Positions 17,339 through 43,612 of a DNA stretch of 64,000 nt are shown here, in pieces. Source of the DNA: Silurus meridionalis (Eukaryota; Chordata; Actinopteri; Siluriformes; Siluridae); assembly GCF_014805685.1 (NCBI RefSeq), contig NC_060900.1, forward strand, positions 7,121,450-7,185,449, in the 5' to 3' direction. Position 1 is the first letter of the stretch; every line of letters begins with the position of its first letter. The notes beneath the pieces were generated by a model, which was given only the letters and a program-made list of their open reading frames with translations, did not search any database and was not told the DNA's origin. The position numbers and the translations under genes are program-made.

Positions 17339-19764
17339 CTAAAGCTCTGTGCGGAACTGTAAAGTTGAGTTCTTCATCTTCTCTTTGTAGTGTTTTTCGA
17401 ACTGTTCATTCTGAGCCACAGTGAAATGATTCTTCCAGTCACCGACTTTACCTTGGGAAAAATGTAAGGAGACGGAAAGAAAATTCAGAGAGGTGAAAAT
17501 ACAAACCAATTTTTCAATGGCTATCATTGTGCTTAAAGTATTTAATTTTCTGCTCACACAAAATGGGTATATAAATCACAAGGTGGACATATTATATAAT
17601 CCCCCCACTAGATAGGTGAAAGCTATAATAAATTCCTGCATTGAAGGACACCTTAGCCATAGTTATTGCTTTTCCCAAATAATCAGGAAGTCATTATTCT
17701 GGTTTTTCAAAGAAAACAATAAACCGTGTTCAGATAAATATTTTCCCCATCATGTGCTTATAGAAATGTGCAGAACAGGACGTAATTCTATGTTTAGTTA
17801 AAAAATAATAATATTGGTGTCATTAAACCACACCTCCGGTGCACACATTTAGCGCTCCTCCACAAGATTCACGAGTTAGTAACGATCTTACTTTTTCCAT
17901 TCATGAACGTCTGTAGATAGTCGTTCCATTCTCCTGGATAAGGCTGTAATTCATTCATACGATCAAAGTGGAAATAAGACACAGCGTTGTCTTTGGCGTT
18001 GCGAGCTACATAGACGACCTAAAGATAGATGTGATGAATTAGAACACACTATACAGAGTTAAATATACAGTATTTGCTGAACGGCAAACATTTGATTCGT
18101 TGATTGATTATGAAGAGAGATGGACTGGTAAACAAAGTGGTTCCTTCTCAAACTCCACACAAAGCTTTTGCTTCGCCACTGCAGGCAATTACAGAAAATG
18201 TATCAATTCTGCTGCTGATGTGATCCATTAGTCAACCATTTATTCTCCCTTTTTTATCAATGGTCAATAAGATACTTAAAAAAATTCCTTAATGATCATG
18301 AATTTCTCTTGTTTATCGTCACCTACATGTGTTCTGAGCTTTGCTATAAATTGATGTTTGAAAAGCCCTTAACAATGAATGAAAGCATTGCATTATTATG
18401 GACTTGTAATCATACTGCATAGGGCATAACTTCTCTGGATTAAATCACAAATGATCTTAAGATGCTTTGAAAGTATTTATGCCCGAATAATACCTGAATC
18501 CCTGGAGGCCTAGACTGATGTGAAAGAATGCTTGACGTGTTTGATCATGGTCCTTAACTGTTTTTCTACTTTGTAACCAGTTTAAACACCAGTTGGACTG
18601 CTCATTCATCCATGGACTTTTGACTCTTTGACCGTTGACATGTTACAGGTAATATATGTCTTTTTTATAAATGAGTAACATGTGTAGAAAGTACACAATT
18701 TTTACAATATGTTTTAATTTAAATACACAAACTGTACATACACAGGCATTACAAATACTCTTAAAGACTAGAAACTGAAACACTTATACATACTATACCC
18801 TGCAGTTCTGTTCCCAGAAGGACTTGGGCACCAGTTGAACAGGTAGATGAGTTTTGATGAGTCGTGGTGTGGTGGGTAAATTATTTGCTAGATCGACCCC
18901 TGTGCAATGAAGAAGTAAAATTAAGTGTTAGAATAATGGTCTGTGCACAAGCAGTTTCATTGCATATGCGTAACAATAAAGGAGAATGGTATGTGTATTT
19001 TAGTGGAATGGCTACTGACCTACAGCCATATCAGGAACAAACATCTCTAGGAAAGGCACTCGCAGGTAAATAGGTATTAAGGTCTGACGCTCTGGTGCTG
19101 TATTGCCAAAATAAAGTAGATCCAAAATGTAGGAAACCCATGTAGTACCTGGTGAGAGGGAATTGAAGAAAAGGGTTACAAGCAATATATTTTAATCAAA
19201 AGTCTACCAACTAAAATGTCAGCTCATGATAAAGTACTTTACTTTATTTAAGGGAACATAAGTTTCATTTAAAAAGATCCATTAGTACATTTCGCATAGT
19301 TGATCCAGCGCACATGATCTGGTTCAAAAGCAAATAGATAAATTAATTCAATAAAATACATTTATTGTCCCTCTAAAATAGCGTTTATTCAGAATTACTA
19401 ACATGAACACTTTTGATCAAATGGCTTCAAATTAAACAGAATACCTGCTTTGGGGTAAGTGGCAACGAGGATGTCGTCTGGTTTTGCCTGGAACTTCTGA
19501 ATATTTTCCCAGTTATCAGTGAAGTAATGGCTCATAGTGATGCCTTCAAATTCAAACAATTCTGGCCGACGGTTCAGCGTCATCTGTAGCATTAAACGTT
19601 ATTGTGGCTTAATTATTGGGCAGCATTATTACTTTTTTGTTTAAACAGCTATACAGTATATTCAATTTGCACATCAAAATTTGCTAGCTCAAATTTTAAT
19701 TAGAAAAAAATATTGGAAATAATTATAAATTTCTAAATAAATCACTTATCAAATATTTTTTTTT

Positions 19765-19823
<59 letters not shown>

Positions 19824-20111
19824 GTCTTTCTTTCTTTCTTTTTTTGTTTTTGTTTTTTTTTACAAAAGAAAGATTCGATGTTTGTTGTGTTTAAGAATTT
19901 ACAAAATTAATTTGAAAGGTAGATGTCAAATTAGTGTTAAAAGGGGGAAAATAGCTGAAATTTGCTTTTCTACATAATTGGCATATTATCATACCATTGC
20001 ACTATACGATTCTATATTTTACTAAACAGTAACATACTACAAAGAAAACTTCAAACAATTTTCATATTTTATTTTTAGCTGACTCACCGAAGTAAAATCC
20101 AGTCCTTCCAT
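17339..20111 (-). pseudogene. SULT1-type sulfotransferase copy 2, lacking exons 6 and 7
   Basis: Exons present: 20088-20111 (ATG; MEGLDFTS), 19445-19583, 19020-19148, 18799-18899, 17892-18018, then directly the last exon 17339-17451 (stop TAG). All visible exons are open with good GT-AG sites. The expected 98 nt and 175 nt exons (DHVCGYWEKKQ region and the segment ending RKG) are absent from the 440 bp between 17452 and 17891. Their combined 273 nt is a multiple of three, so exon 5 spliced to exon 8 still reads in frame and would give about 210 aa. That product keeps YPKAG-TTW, KTHLP and [10 protein letters not shown] but loses about 91 residues of the core fold and the Arg-Lys of the RKG loop, so catalysis is very unlikely. 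Called pseudogene on that ground; transcription is not excluded, and an assembly collapse is another explanation. Confidence 0.7.
19761..19841. repeat. (TTTC)n microsatellite
   Basis: Polypyrimidine tetranucleotide run in intron 1 of SULT copy 2. Confidence 0.95.
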
Positions 20112-20214
20112 GATGAAATTCTTTGTTATGTAATTTTGTCTTTCAGGCTTGACTTTTGCCTCCAAATCTTTAAATGTTTACACGCTTCCCTTACACTAAT
20201 CTTGCACTTATCAC

Positions 20215-20215
<1 letters not shown>

Positions 20216-20258
<43 letters not shown>
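20216..20258. repeat. (CT)n tract upstream of SULT copy 2 exon 1
   Basis: About 43 bp of CT some 105 bp upstream of the ATG of copy 2. A comparable CT tract lies upstream of copy 3 (32749-32776). Confidence 0.9.
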
Positions 20259-20259
<1 letters not shown>

Positions 20260-20822
20260 GTGGGTGAGCAGGGGGTCCTCCCTCTATTATTTTGCTAAAG
20301 GAACCAATCATCTTTGGTGCTCGTCTGGACGTATCAGAAAATGACCTCCCTGGACTCAAAGAGCTTCTTCTATCTAAACGTTCCTTTTAACTAAGGCAGG
20401 CTCAGGCCTTAAAGATGCAGAGACTGTTTTATCACACTTGGGGATCAGATCGCTACAGTATACACAAAAATGATTGTAGGCCAAGCTAAACTCATTGTGT
20501 ACATCAGCAGAAAAAACAGAATGGAACAGAAAGCTGGACAGGAAATTGTACCCATTTTTAAGAACATGATAAAAGTCAGAATAATTGTTGATTTTTAACT
20601 ACCATACACTAATGAATACAGTGGACACTTTTAGTGTTGAATGGTGCTGTAATGATTGTGTTCAGTAACTAATGCTGAACTCACTAGTACACCAGTGCTG
20701 CAGTGATTATACACCCACATCAAACAATGTGCTGTTTTTTTCTTGGTGTTTTTCTTTTTTGTTGTTGTTGTTCTCGTTGAATGTAAGTGAGAAAGGCTTT
20801 TTTAATTAAGTATTTTTAAAAT

Positions 20823-20826
<4 letters not shown>

Positions 20827-20856
<30 letters not shown>
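20827..20856. repeat. (CT)n microsatellite
   Basis: Short CT run in the spacer between SULT copies 2 and 3. Confidence 0.9.
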
Positions 20857-20859
<3 letters not shown>

Positions 20860-20897
20860 ATGCTTTTGCTTCATACAAGTGTTGCATCGTATTTTGT

Positions 20898-20916
20898 GGC
20901 CCTAGAGGGCGCTGCT
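20898..20916 (+). promoter_or_regulatory. Candidate CTCF-type motif in a small CpG-rich patch
   Basis: GGCCCTAGAGGGCGCTGCT contains the strong CTCF core CTAGAGGGCGCT (13 of 15 positions of CCASYAGRKGGCRSY). It lies in the SULT copy 2/3 spacer just before a locally GC- and CpG-rich patch (20990-21080). Motif evidence only. Confidence 0.4.
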
Positions 20917-21002
20917 GCTAAAATGCAGCTTAAAATTGATCCTCCACAGAAGTTCACAAGCAAAGTTCCAACATCAGCAGCCACTGATCATTAAATTGTT
21001 GA

Positions 21003-21046
21003 GAACGCGCTTGGCGCCGTGCACGTTACCCCTTGAACGCGCTTGG
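21003..21046. repeat. CpG-containing 12-mer direct repeat
   Basis: GAACGCGCTTGG occurs at 21003-21014 and again at 21035-21046, start to start 32 bp, in a GC-rich island inside AT-rich DNA. Function unknown. Confidence 0.6.
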
Positions 21047-21547
21047 AGAACAGTCTGCTGTCGTGCTGCGGAGAAACCGATGAATGCACCAGTTGAACTG
21101 TTCAGAAAAGAGTAATTTAGAGTACTTAACAAAACAAAGCCATTTAAATCCTTTTGCATATTCTACTGTCATGATTCGTTTTTGTAACCACCTTGAATGT
21201 CATTTATTTATCAAGGCTATTTAGGCAACATGTAGTCAGATGCAGAGAATGTAACACCGGCCATTTTTCTCTGCACTGCATAGAAGCTCAAAAGCTGTCT
21301 GATATTCTGCTGACCACGTTTAATGAAACTTAGGGTTTCAAACAATACCCTGCTGTCTCAGGCACAAGCTCACCAAGTCATGAAGAGCATCCTTTTGAAA
21401 AAGGCCTCAATAGACTTTCTATAATAACAAAAACATAGGAACCATTGTAGCTCCTTTACAGTACTGGGTGTATTACATTATCCCGCTGCCTATCCCAACA
21501 CCCTTTCCACCTCTTCAATGAACTCATCTACATTTGATTTGATTTAT

Positions 21548-21662
<115 letters not shown>

Positions 21663-22584
21663 CTTTAGTGTGAATAATGTAATAGTTAATTTTTATACAG
21701 TACAAGTGGCAGTCCTGAACTGAGTAAACATAAAATCATCAGCCATTATTTACTGCAAATTTTGATTGCTGTATATTGAAAGGGTTTTTTTTCCATGAAT
21801 ACCTCATTTCATGTGCAATTTACAAAAAAAATAATAATACAAAAATGTACATTTACATTGTCTTTGATACAATGTACACTTATGCAAAACCCCAAAAACC
21901 CATATGCATTGTGTTCAGATTTACTTTCAAATATTTAGGCTTAACACTCATATTTTTTAAGCATTGATTGCATTTTAACTACTTATCAATTTAGATATTC
22001 AGAAGAGGAGAATAATTAAATAAATTGATATTTTGTGACGTAATTTAGGCGTAACATTTGCTAATGTAAAGAAAGTATATGGACTGCATGGGTTAAATAA
22101 ACATCTAGGGGGGTTTAAACAAACATTAATTAATGAATGCATGTGCAAGTTAGTTTGTTAAAATTACAAATTCATTAATATTGGAGCTTGCAGTATTGGT
22201 AGTGTATTATCATTATAAACCAGCTTCTCAGAATGTCATAATAGAGCATTTTTACAGATACATTTGAGTATCTGTAAAAATGCATACATACAAGTAGACA
22301 AATGAAGTCTACATTAATCTGAAAAGAGCATTTTTTTCTTATTTTCTACATATAAAAATACAGCCTAAGGGGGCATTTTATAGAAAGATTATCGATGATT
22401 GTGTGCTGTGATGGAGCCAAATATAAAACCAAAATTATGTTCTAAAAGAAACATATCCCAAACTGCTTTATTTCTAATCACTTGCCAAAAGAGGTAGTAC
22501 TGTCATAACTCTTAAAGAGCTAATATCACTTCAACTTCAAGAGTTATATTTATATTAGGTTTGTAATCTAGAGTACCAGTGTAG

Positions 22585-22672
22585 ATTTATTCATTGCTAG
22601 AGACTCAAAGCACTTTTGTACATCGCTCTGGACAAGGCCGTCTGCTAAATGTCACAAATGTAAATGTAAATG
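22585..22672 (+). mobile_element. SINE tail fragment, unit 1
   Basis: ACATCGCTCTGGACAAGGCC followed by GTCTGCTAAATGTCACAAAT is the conserved tail of fish tRNA-derived SINEs, without a clear tRNA head. It recurs in unit 2 at about 26275-26362. Confidence 0.6.
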
Positions 22673-22841
22673 ACTCTGACAAAAAACAAAAGCACCATTT
22701 CACCACAATTGTTATCCCTTGAGCTCCTGTTATACATACTATTGTGTAGATTGTTATTATATAAATGATAACAGTTTATGTTGTTTACAACAAAATTAGG
22801 AATAAAAAATTGTACGTTATTTAGAATTCTAGAGTCACATC

Positions 22842-32685
<9,844 letters not shown>

Positions 32686-32748
32686 GATGAAATAATAAAT
32701 TGCAGTTTTGTCTTTGTCGGTTACTTTCCTTCAAAACTGGAAACCAGA

Positions 32749-32776
32749 AACTCTCTCTCTCCCTCTCTCTCTCTCT
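32749..32776. repeat. CT-rich tract upstream of SULT copy 3 exon 1
   Basis: CTCTCTCTCTCCCTCTCTCT-type tract about 65 bp upstream of the copy 3 ATG, comparable in place to the CT tract of copy 2. Confidence 0.85.
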
Positions 32777-33191
32777 TTTTTCGGACCGAATTGTGTAACC
32801 TCCCAAAACCCAGCCCTTTTCCTGCTTTTTTTTTTTTTTACCGCCCCAGGCTCTCACGTGTTGCAATATGCGATTTAAACAAAGTACCCCAATCCAGAGC
32901 ACACACACAGGCACCAGCATATAATCTCTGCCTCCTAGTGTATTCTCATTCTTCAGTGCTGGTGCAAACACTGTTGAATATTTTGAATCTGCAGATATTT
33001 ATATTCAAAAAGGATATCAGCTTCTTAGATGCCCTGTAGCGTATTCTTTAATGAGAGGTCATGCTTATGATTTATTCAAGGTCTGAGTAAAAGTGTGAAT
33101 GCTGTAACTTGGGTGTTGATATACTGTTATTATGTTAATTTGATTAGGCCTAGTGGAACAATAGGAACGCTTATGGTTTGTGATCATTAAA

Positions 33192-33200
33192 ACACACACA

Positions 33201-33261
<61 letters not shown>
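33192..33261. repeat. (CA)n microsatellite
   Basis: About 70 bp of CA in the spacer between SULT copies 3 and 4. Confidence 0.95.
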
Positions 33262-33264
<3 letters not shown>

Positions 33265-33837
33265 TGCTGTGTCATTCCCTGGCACCCGTATTTTAAAGCA
33301 GCGTTAGGTATCTAGGAATATTTGTTTTACAATCAAGACTTTGGCCACAGAGTTATATAATGTGACTCCTGTACTTTATATGATGGCTGAGCGGGTACTT
33401 TTCCTAGACAGTGAACAGGTGACAGGAAGACATCTGGCTTGACTCTCAAACACATGGGAATGTTTTCACATTTTATAGTCATATTGCATAAAGTTTGCAC
33501 CTCATAAATATACAAATGATCTGGATCAACATTCACATTTTAAATGCCTTAAACCTCAGTAAAGTATTGTTTTTCATGATTCTGCTAGTTGCAGACTTTA
33601 GTCTATACAAAGAACAAGCATATATGTAAATATTAAAACTGAAAGGCATGGAGTGAGAGTGACACAAGGTCACGGTCAGAAGTGCAAAAACAGCTCTTCG
33701 TGTAGAGGATTGGTGTATAGCACTGATTGGCTGGTTTACTGGTCCTGAGACAAGTAAAGCTGATTTGTTTTTGACAAGTAAAGCAAATCTGACCAAAGGT
33801 TATGGCTGAGTAAGAGTGAAAACGCAAAAATGAACTC

Positions 33838-34000
33838 ACCACAGTCCTATAAACTTTCCCTTTCACTCTTGCAAATACTCTTCTATCACAAATCACTCCT
33901 GCCACTCTTCTCCACCCACTCCATCCTGCCTGCACTCTTTTCTTCACTTCTCTAACACACACTCTATTACATTGCACTGTTGACCCCAGGTACTTACATT
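33838..34000 (-). mobile_element. Fragment of an RTE-type non-LTR retrotransposon
   Basis: The minus strand decodes to [20 protein letters not shown] and VKGKVYRTVV, a conserved ORF2 C-terminal block of a fish LINE family. The same family is found at 51773-52680, whose sequence ends in the overlapping block [10 protein letters not shown]. Confidence 0.65.
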
Positions 34001-34039
34001 TATCTTATTCATACAACAGAGCATATATATATATATATA

Positions 34040-35620
34040 CAGTGAGGAAAATAAGTATTTGAACACCCTGCTATTTTGCAAGTTCTCCCACTTAGAAATC
34101 ATGGAGGGGTCTGAAATTGTCATCGTAGGTGCATGTCCACTGTGAGAGACATAATCTAAAAAAAAAAATCCAGAAATCACAATGTATGATTTTTTTTAAC
34201 TATTTATTTGTATGATACAGCTGCAAATAAGTATTTGAACACCTGAGAAAGTCAATGTTAATATTTGGTACAGTAGCCTTTGTTTGCAATTACAGAGGTC
34301 AAACGTTTCCTGTAGTTTTCACCAGGTTTGCACACACTGCAGGAGGGATTTTGGCCCACCTCCACACAGATCTTCTCTAGATCAGTCAGGTTTCTGGCCT
34401 GTCGCTGAGAAACACGGAGTTTGAGCTCCTCCAAAGATTCTCTATTGGGTTTAGGTCTGAGACTGGCTAGGCCACGCCAGAACCTTGATATGCTTCTTAC
34501 AGAGCCACTCCTTGGTTATCCTGGCTGTGTGCTTCGGGTCATTGTCATGTTGGAAGACCCAGCCTCGACCCATCTTCATTGCTCTAACTGAGGGAAGGAG
34601 GTTGTTTCCCAAAATCTCGCAATACATGGCCCCGGTCATCCTCTCCTTAATACAGTGCAGTCACCCTGTCCCATGTGCAGAAAAACACCCCAAAGATGAT
34701 GCTACCACCCCATGCTTCACAGTAGGGATGGTGTTCTTGGATGGTACTCATCATTCTTCTTCCTCCAAACACGTTTAGTGGAATTCTGACCCAAAAGTTC
34801 TATTTTGGTCTCATCTGACCACATGACTTTCTCCCATGACTCCTCTGGATCATCCAAATGGTCATTGGCAAACTTTACACGTGCCTGGACATGTGCTGGT
34901 TTAAGCAGGGGAACCTTTCGTGCCATGCATGATTTCAAACCATGACTTCTTAGTGTATTACCAACAGTAACCTTGAAACGGTGGTCCCAGCTCTTTTCAG
35001 GTCATTGACCAGCTCCTCCCGTGTAGTTCTGGGATGATTCCTCACCTTCCTTAGGATCATTGAGACCCCACGAGGTGAGATCTTGCATGGAGCCCCAGTC
35101 CGAGGGAGATTGACAGTCATGTTTAGCTTCTTCCATTTTCTAATGATTGCTCCAACAGTGGACCTTTTTTCACCAAGCTGCTTGGCAATTTCCCCGTAGC
35201 CCTTTCCAGCCTTGTGGAGGTGTACAATTTTGTCTCTAGTGTCTTTGGACAGCTCTTTGGTCTTGGCCATGTTAGTAGTTGGATTCTTACTGATTGTATG
35301 GGGTGGACAGGTGTCTTTATGCAGCTAATGACCTCAAACAGGTGCATCTAATTTAGGATAATAAATGTAGTGGAGGTGGACATTTTAAAGGCAGACTAAC
35401 AGGTCTTTGAGGGTCAGAATTCTAGCTGATAGACAGGTGTTCAAATACTTATTTGCAGCTGTATCATACAAATAAATAGTTTAAAAATAATATATTGTGA
35501 TTTCTGGATTTTTTTTTTAGATTACATGCACCTACGATGACAATTTCAGACCCCTCCATGATTTCTAAGTGGGAGAACTTGCAAAATAGCAGGGTGTTCA
35601 AATACTTATTTTCCTCACTG
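34040..35620 (-). mobile_element. Near-complete Tc1-like transposon with IR/DR ends
   Basis: 1581 bp element bounded by inverted repeats of about 200 bp; the outer end reads CAGTGAGGAAAATAAGTATT on both sides (right side reverse-complemented). Each inverted repeat contains two directly repeated AAGTATTTGAACACC motifs: outer near 34051 and inner near 34228 on the left, with mirror copies near 35433 and 35597 on the right. This is the IR/DR arrangement known from Sleeping Beauty-type elements. It sits in TA-repeat DNA; the right flank reads TG rather than TA, so the target duplication is imperfect. Confidence 0.9.
34390..35270 (-). pseudogene. Tc1-like transposase, frameshifted
   Basis: Starts [20 protein letters not shown] with the paired-type helix-turn-helix ([20 protein letters not shown]), then shifts frame near 34940 into a segment with WSDETKIELLG (first catalytic Asp), shifts again near 34700 to a segment with [19 protein letters not shown] (second Asp), and again towards NPIENLW (third acidic residue) near 34430-34450. 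At least three reading-frame changes plus stops, so not functional. All three parts of the DDE triad remain recognisable, so inactivation is fairly recent. Confidence 0.85.
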
Positions 35621-35652
35621 TGTATATATAAAATACTGTATATGCTCTGTTC

Positions 35653-35656
<4 letters not shown>

Positions 35657-35739
<83 letters not shown>
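35657..35739. repeat. (TA)n microsatellite
   Basis: About 80 bp of TA just right of the Tc1-like element; the left flank is also TA-rich, suggesting insertion into a TA array. Confidence 0.95.
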
Positions 35740-35741
<2 letters not shown>

Positions 35742-36660
35742 CCTGTGGTTGTAAAAGAAGAGATCATGTGCTTCTTTTGAATAAAGTTTTATCACTCTGA
35801 ATAAATCTACCCATTGGCCTCATGCCTTCAATATTGCCAGTCATGATTATTTACCTTAGCGTGATCTCTGTGTATGTGCCCTTAGGTAACTTCTACTCTG
35901 CTGCTGTCTAACATTTGTACAACCTTCTTTAAATGTTAATGGATACACATTTTAATTCTACTTTGTTTGCTTGGTGTAACAAAATGAACTTTTACATAGG
36001 AATATACAGCTTTAACAGAAATAGTTATCATACAGAGATCATTAAGCATGATTTTAGTGTGACATTTTTAATTCCTGCACTTCACTGCAAGTGAATGTAG
36101 AGGATTGTACTTTGCGAAGAAAAAATAAAACAAAAACTAACCTTACTTCTTAAACCTCACTCATTTATTAGATGTTGCATTCTTTGGATGATTTATCTGA
36201 GTGCATGCTTTTTTTTTTCTTTTTTGTTTTTATTAATGTGATTTTTTTTGTGAATTTCCATGTGCTAGTTTTCTGTTGGTCTTTTCTATATCATTGTCAT
36301 GGACATTGCGCCTGTTCTGTGTACTTTTACTGTGAATGCATGGAATTGCAAGTTTTTATATGTATGTTTTTATATATAAATGTATATATAGGCTTTTATT
36401 AGTTTATAATATTGTAACATTTGTGTAAATTTTTGTTGAACTAACATTTCCTTTTAGATTTAGAAAACTAAAGGACATTTCACAGGAACTTGCTACACTC
36501 AAATATATTTAACCAATAGATTTATTTGACAGTACTGTGAAATAAACAAAAAATTATTTTCATAATATTGCATAAAGTATGTGCTGCATTAAACATTAGA
36601 TGTGAACATGGTTACTCTTGAATAACTTTCTATTAACATACACATAGGACTCTTAATGTA
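35740..36660. other. Spacer upstream of SULT copy 4 last exon, no gene seen
   Basis: AT-rich; no family resemblance in any frame and no further repeat family recognised. Confidence 0.5.
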
Positions 36661-41585
<4,925 letters not shown>

Positions 41586-42925
41586 GATGAACCAAGTTGA
41601 AAAAAAAAAAACTTCTTCCTATTGCAGATTTACAGACTTATTCTCCTCTTATATGTATCACAGCAGAGTGTTCACTCCTTTTTTTTCTTTCCCTTCCTCC
41701 TACGACTTTGGCTCCTCCTGACACAGTCAAGTTCCACCCTCCATGAAGTTCCCACAGGCTGTCCAAATGACACACTTTCAGACAACTATCTAAACTCTGC
41801 ATTCTGTAAATTTCCTCGAATGCAAATTCAGATTTCCTGATCAATTAATCCAGGGTGGCTTGCAGCTGAGGGTTAGTTCTTTGCTTACAACCTTAAGTTT
41901 AATAGTCCAAGGCTTTAAATTTACAACGGGGCACTAAATTACACATGTCCATGCCTGCCAAACTGATATGGCATCTTTTCAAACCACACAGATATACATT
42001 AATCCCTGTTACTGGCTGGAACCTAATCCCTGCGATTGGCGAAAATCCACTAAGTGGCAACGTAATATATATAGAGTACAGTATACAGAATATCTGTGTA
42101 TTTTAAGACTTTATAAACCATCCTGACACTGTTTAAACCTTTCCTCTGCTCCTAAACACATTCAATATTCTTTAACATACGTCATTTTAACATAAACAAT
42201 TATATATACAGAATGTACTTACCAGTGGATATTTTTAATATTTTTAAAATGTTTATTTTTTTTCTATCTATATACTGTACACATTTTTGGCTGGAAATAT
42301 ACAAAACCTTCATGCTTCTGTCAATTTTCATACTTCATTCTTTACACATGTTTTTTGCAGCTGTGGCCATTACAGCTGTACAGTGTGTAATAGGAGATTC
42401 CACTGCGAATGTGAACTTTTTGAACTTGTCACATGACTTGTCCACAGCAGCTTGTTTTAGAGTCCGCCCTTGTAGTTGTGAAATTCCTGGCATATTGTCT
42501 CTGTTTGGGTTTCCTGCTTTTTGTCACGTGAGCCAATTCATGCTGAGTTTTGTCACGAAACTGTCACGAAACTGCACCAAAGTCACATTTCTTCTAGCCC
42601 TCAAAAAGAATATCCATTACAGCAGTTCAGATAGATTACAGCATACTGAGGTATTTCTTTTTTTTTATGTCTTAAGAAGAGCAAACGTTTTTCTGGCACA
42701 ATATACAGAGTATAGAGGTTGATTAGCTTACACATAAAAGGAAAGGTGTTCATGTGAGCTGTGTGCGTGAGAGTGAATGGAGGTGCTGCAGGGGAATGTG
42801 CGTGACAATGCCTTGCCGATAAGAACAAATTCTTTCCTCTAGTCTCACGCAAGCAAAAATGAATAAGCAAAAGACGTTAAAGTAAATTATGACTTAACAA
42901 TGTTTATTTAACTAATGACTTCCCT

Positions 42926-42961
<36 letters not shown>

Positions 42962-42994
42962 AGCTCTCTCTTTCTCTTTTCTCTCTAGATATGC

Positions 42995-43612
42995 ACAGTG
43001 GTGGCAAGTGCAGAGTGTAAAGAGTACCTGAAAATCATAGTATTGATACCTTATTGCAAACGTTAAGTCACCCATTCAAATAGTTATTGATGAGTAAAAG
43101 TCTTAGACTGATTTGAACAGTACTGACTTATATTAAATGTAAGCTCAAGGATACACTCATCTTCAACACCAAGACACGTGCTATTACAAAAAGCCAAAAA
43201 CAGTTGATTGGTGAGGTTTTATTTCCAAAAATACAACTCAAATTTTCCACCTTAACACTGCCTTAACCAACATCAACAAAACGGCTTTATTAACATGCTA
43301 AAATAAATCAAACGCCAAAAAAATCGGTCAAAGGAAAAAAGACAAAATAGTAAAGCAAGTATTTAAAAAGGTATAAAATTACAGTATTATGAAATGAAGT
43401 AGAAGTACCATTAGTATTCAATGGACAGATAAAATTTTAAACATAAACTGCTGTGCAAAAGGTAATTGGTAAAAGTAATTGTCAATTTAAGTATTGTCGA
43501 GTAAAAAATACATATATTGAATCATAAATGTAGTTGAGCAGAGAGTACATTTGCTTTGATCTTTGGTACTCAGTAAAACATTGCCTCAAATACTTTACAC
43601 TACTGGACAGCT
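42995..43612. mobile_element. hAT-like non-autonomous element, degraded
   Basis: The left edge CAGTGGTGGCAAGTGCAGAG runs into GTGTAAAGAGTACCTGAAAA. The right edge, reverse-complemented, reads CCAGTAGTGTAAAGTATTTG with GAGGCA. This is the form of a widespread teleost hAT MITE (CAGTGGTGTAAAGTACTTGA type). No coding capacity. Confidence 0.55.

Noticed and set aside
42213..42722. 169-codon open frame on the plus strand
   Set aside because: Hydrophobic, low-complexity start in AT-rich DNA, no recognisable family, no supporting splice or promoter context and no conserved motif. A chance frame is more likely.
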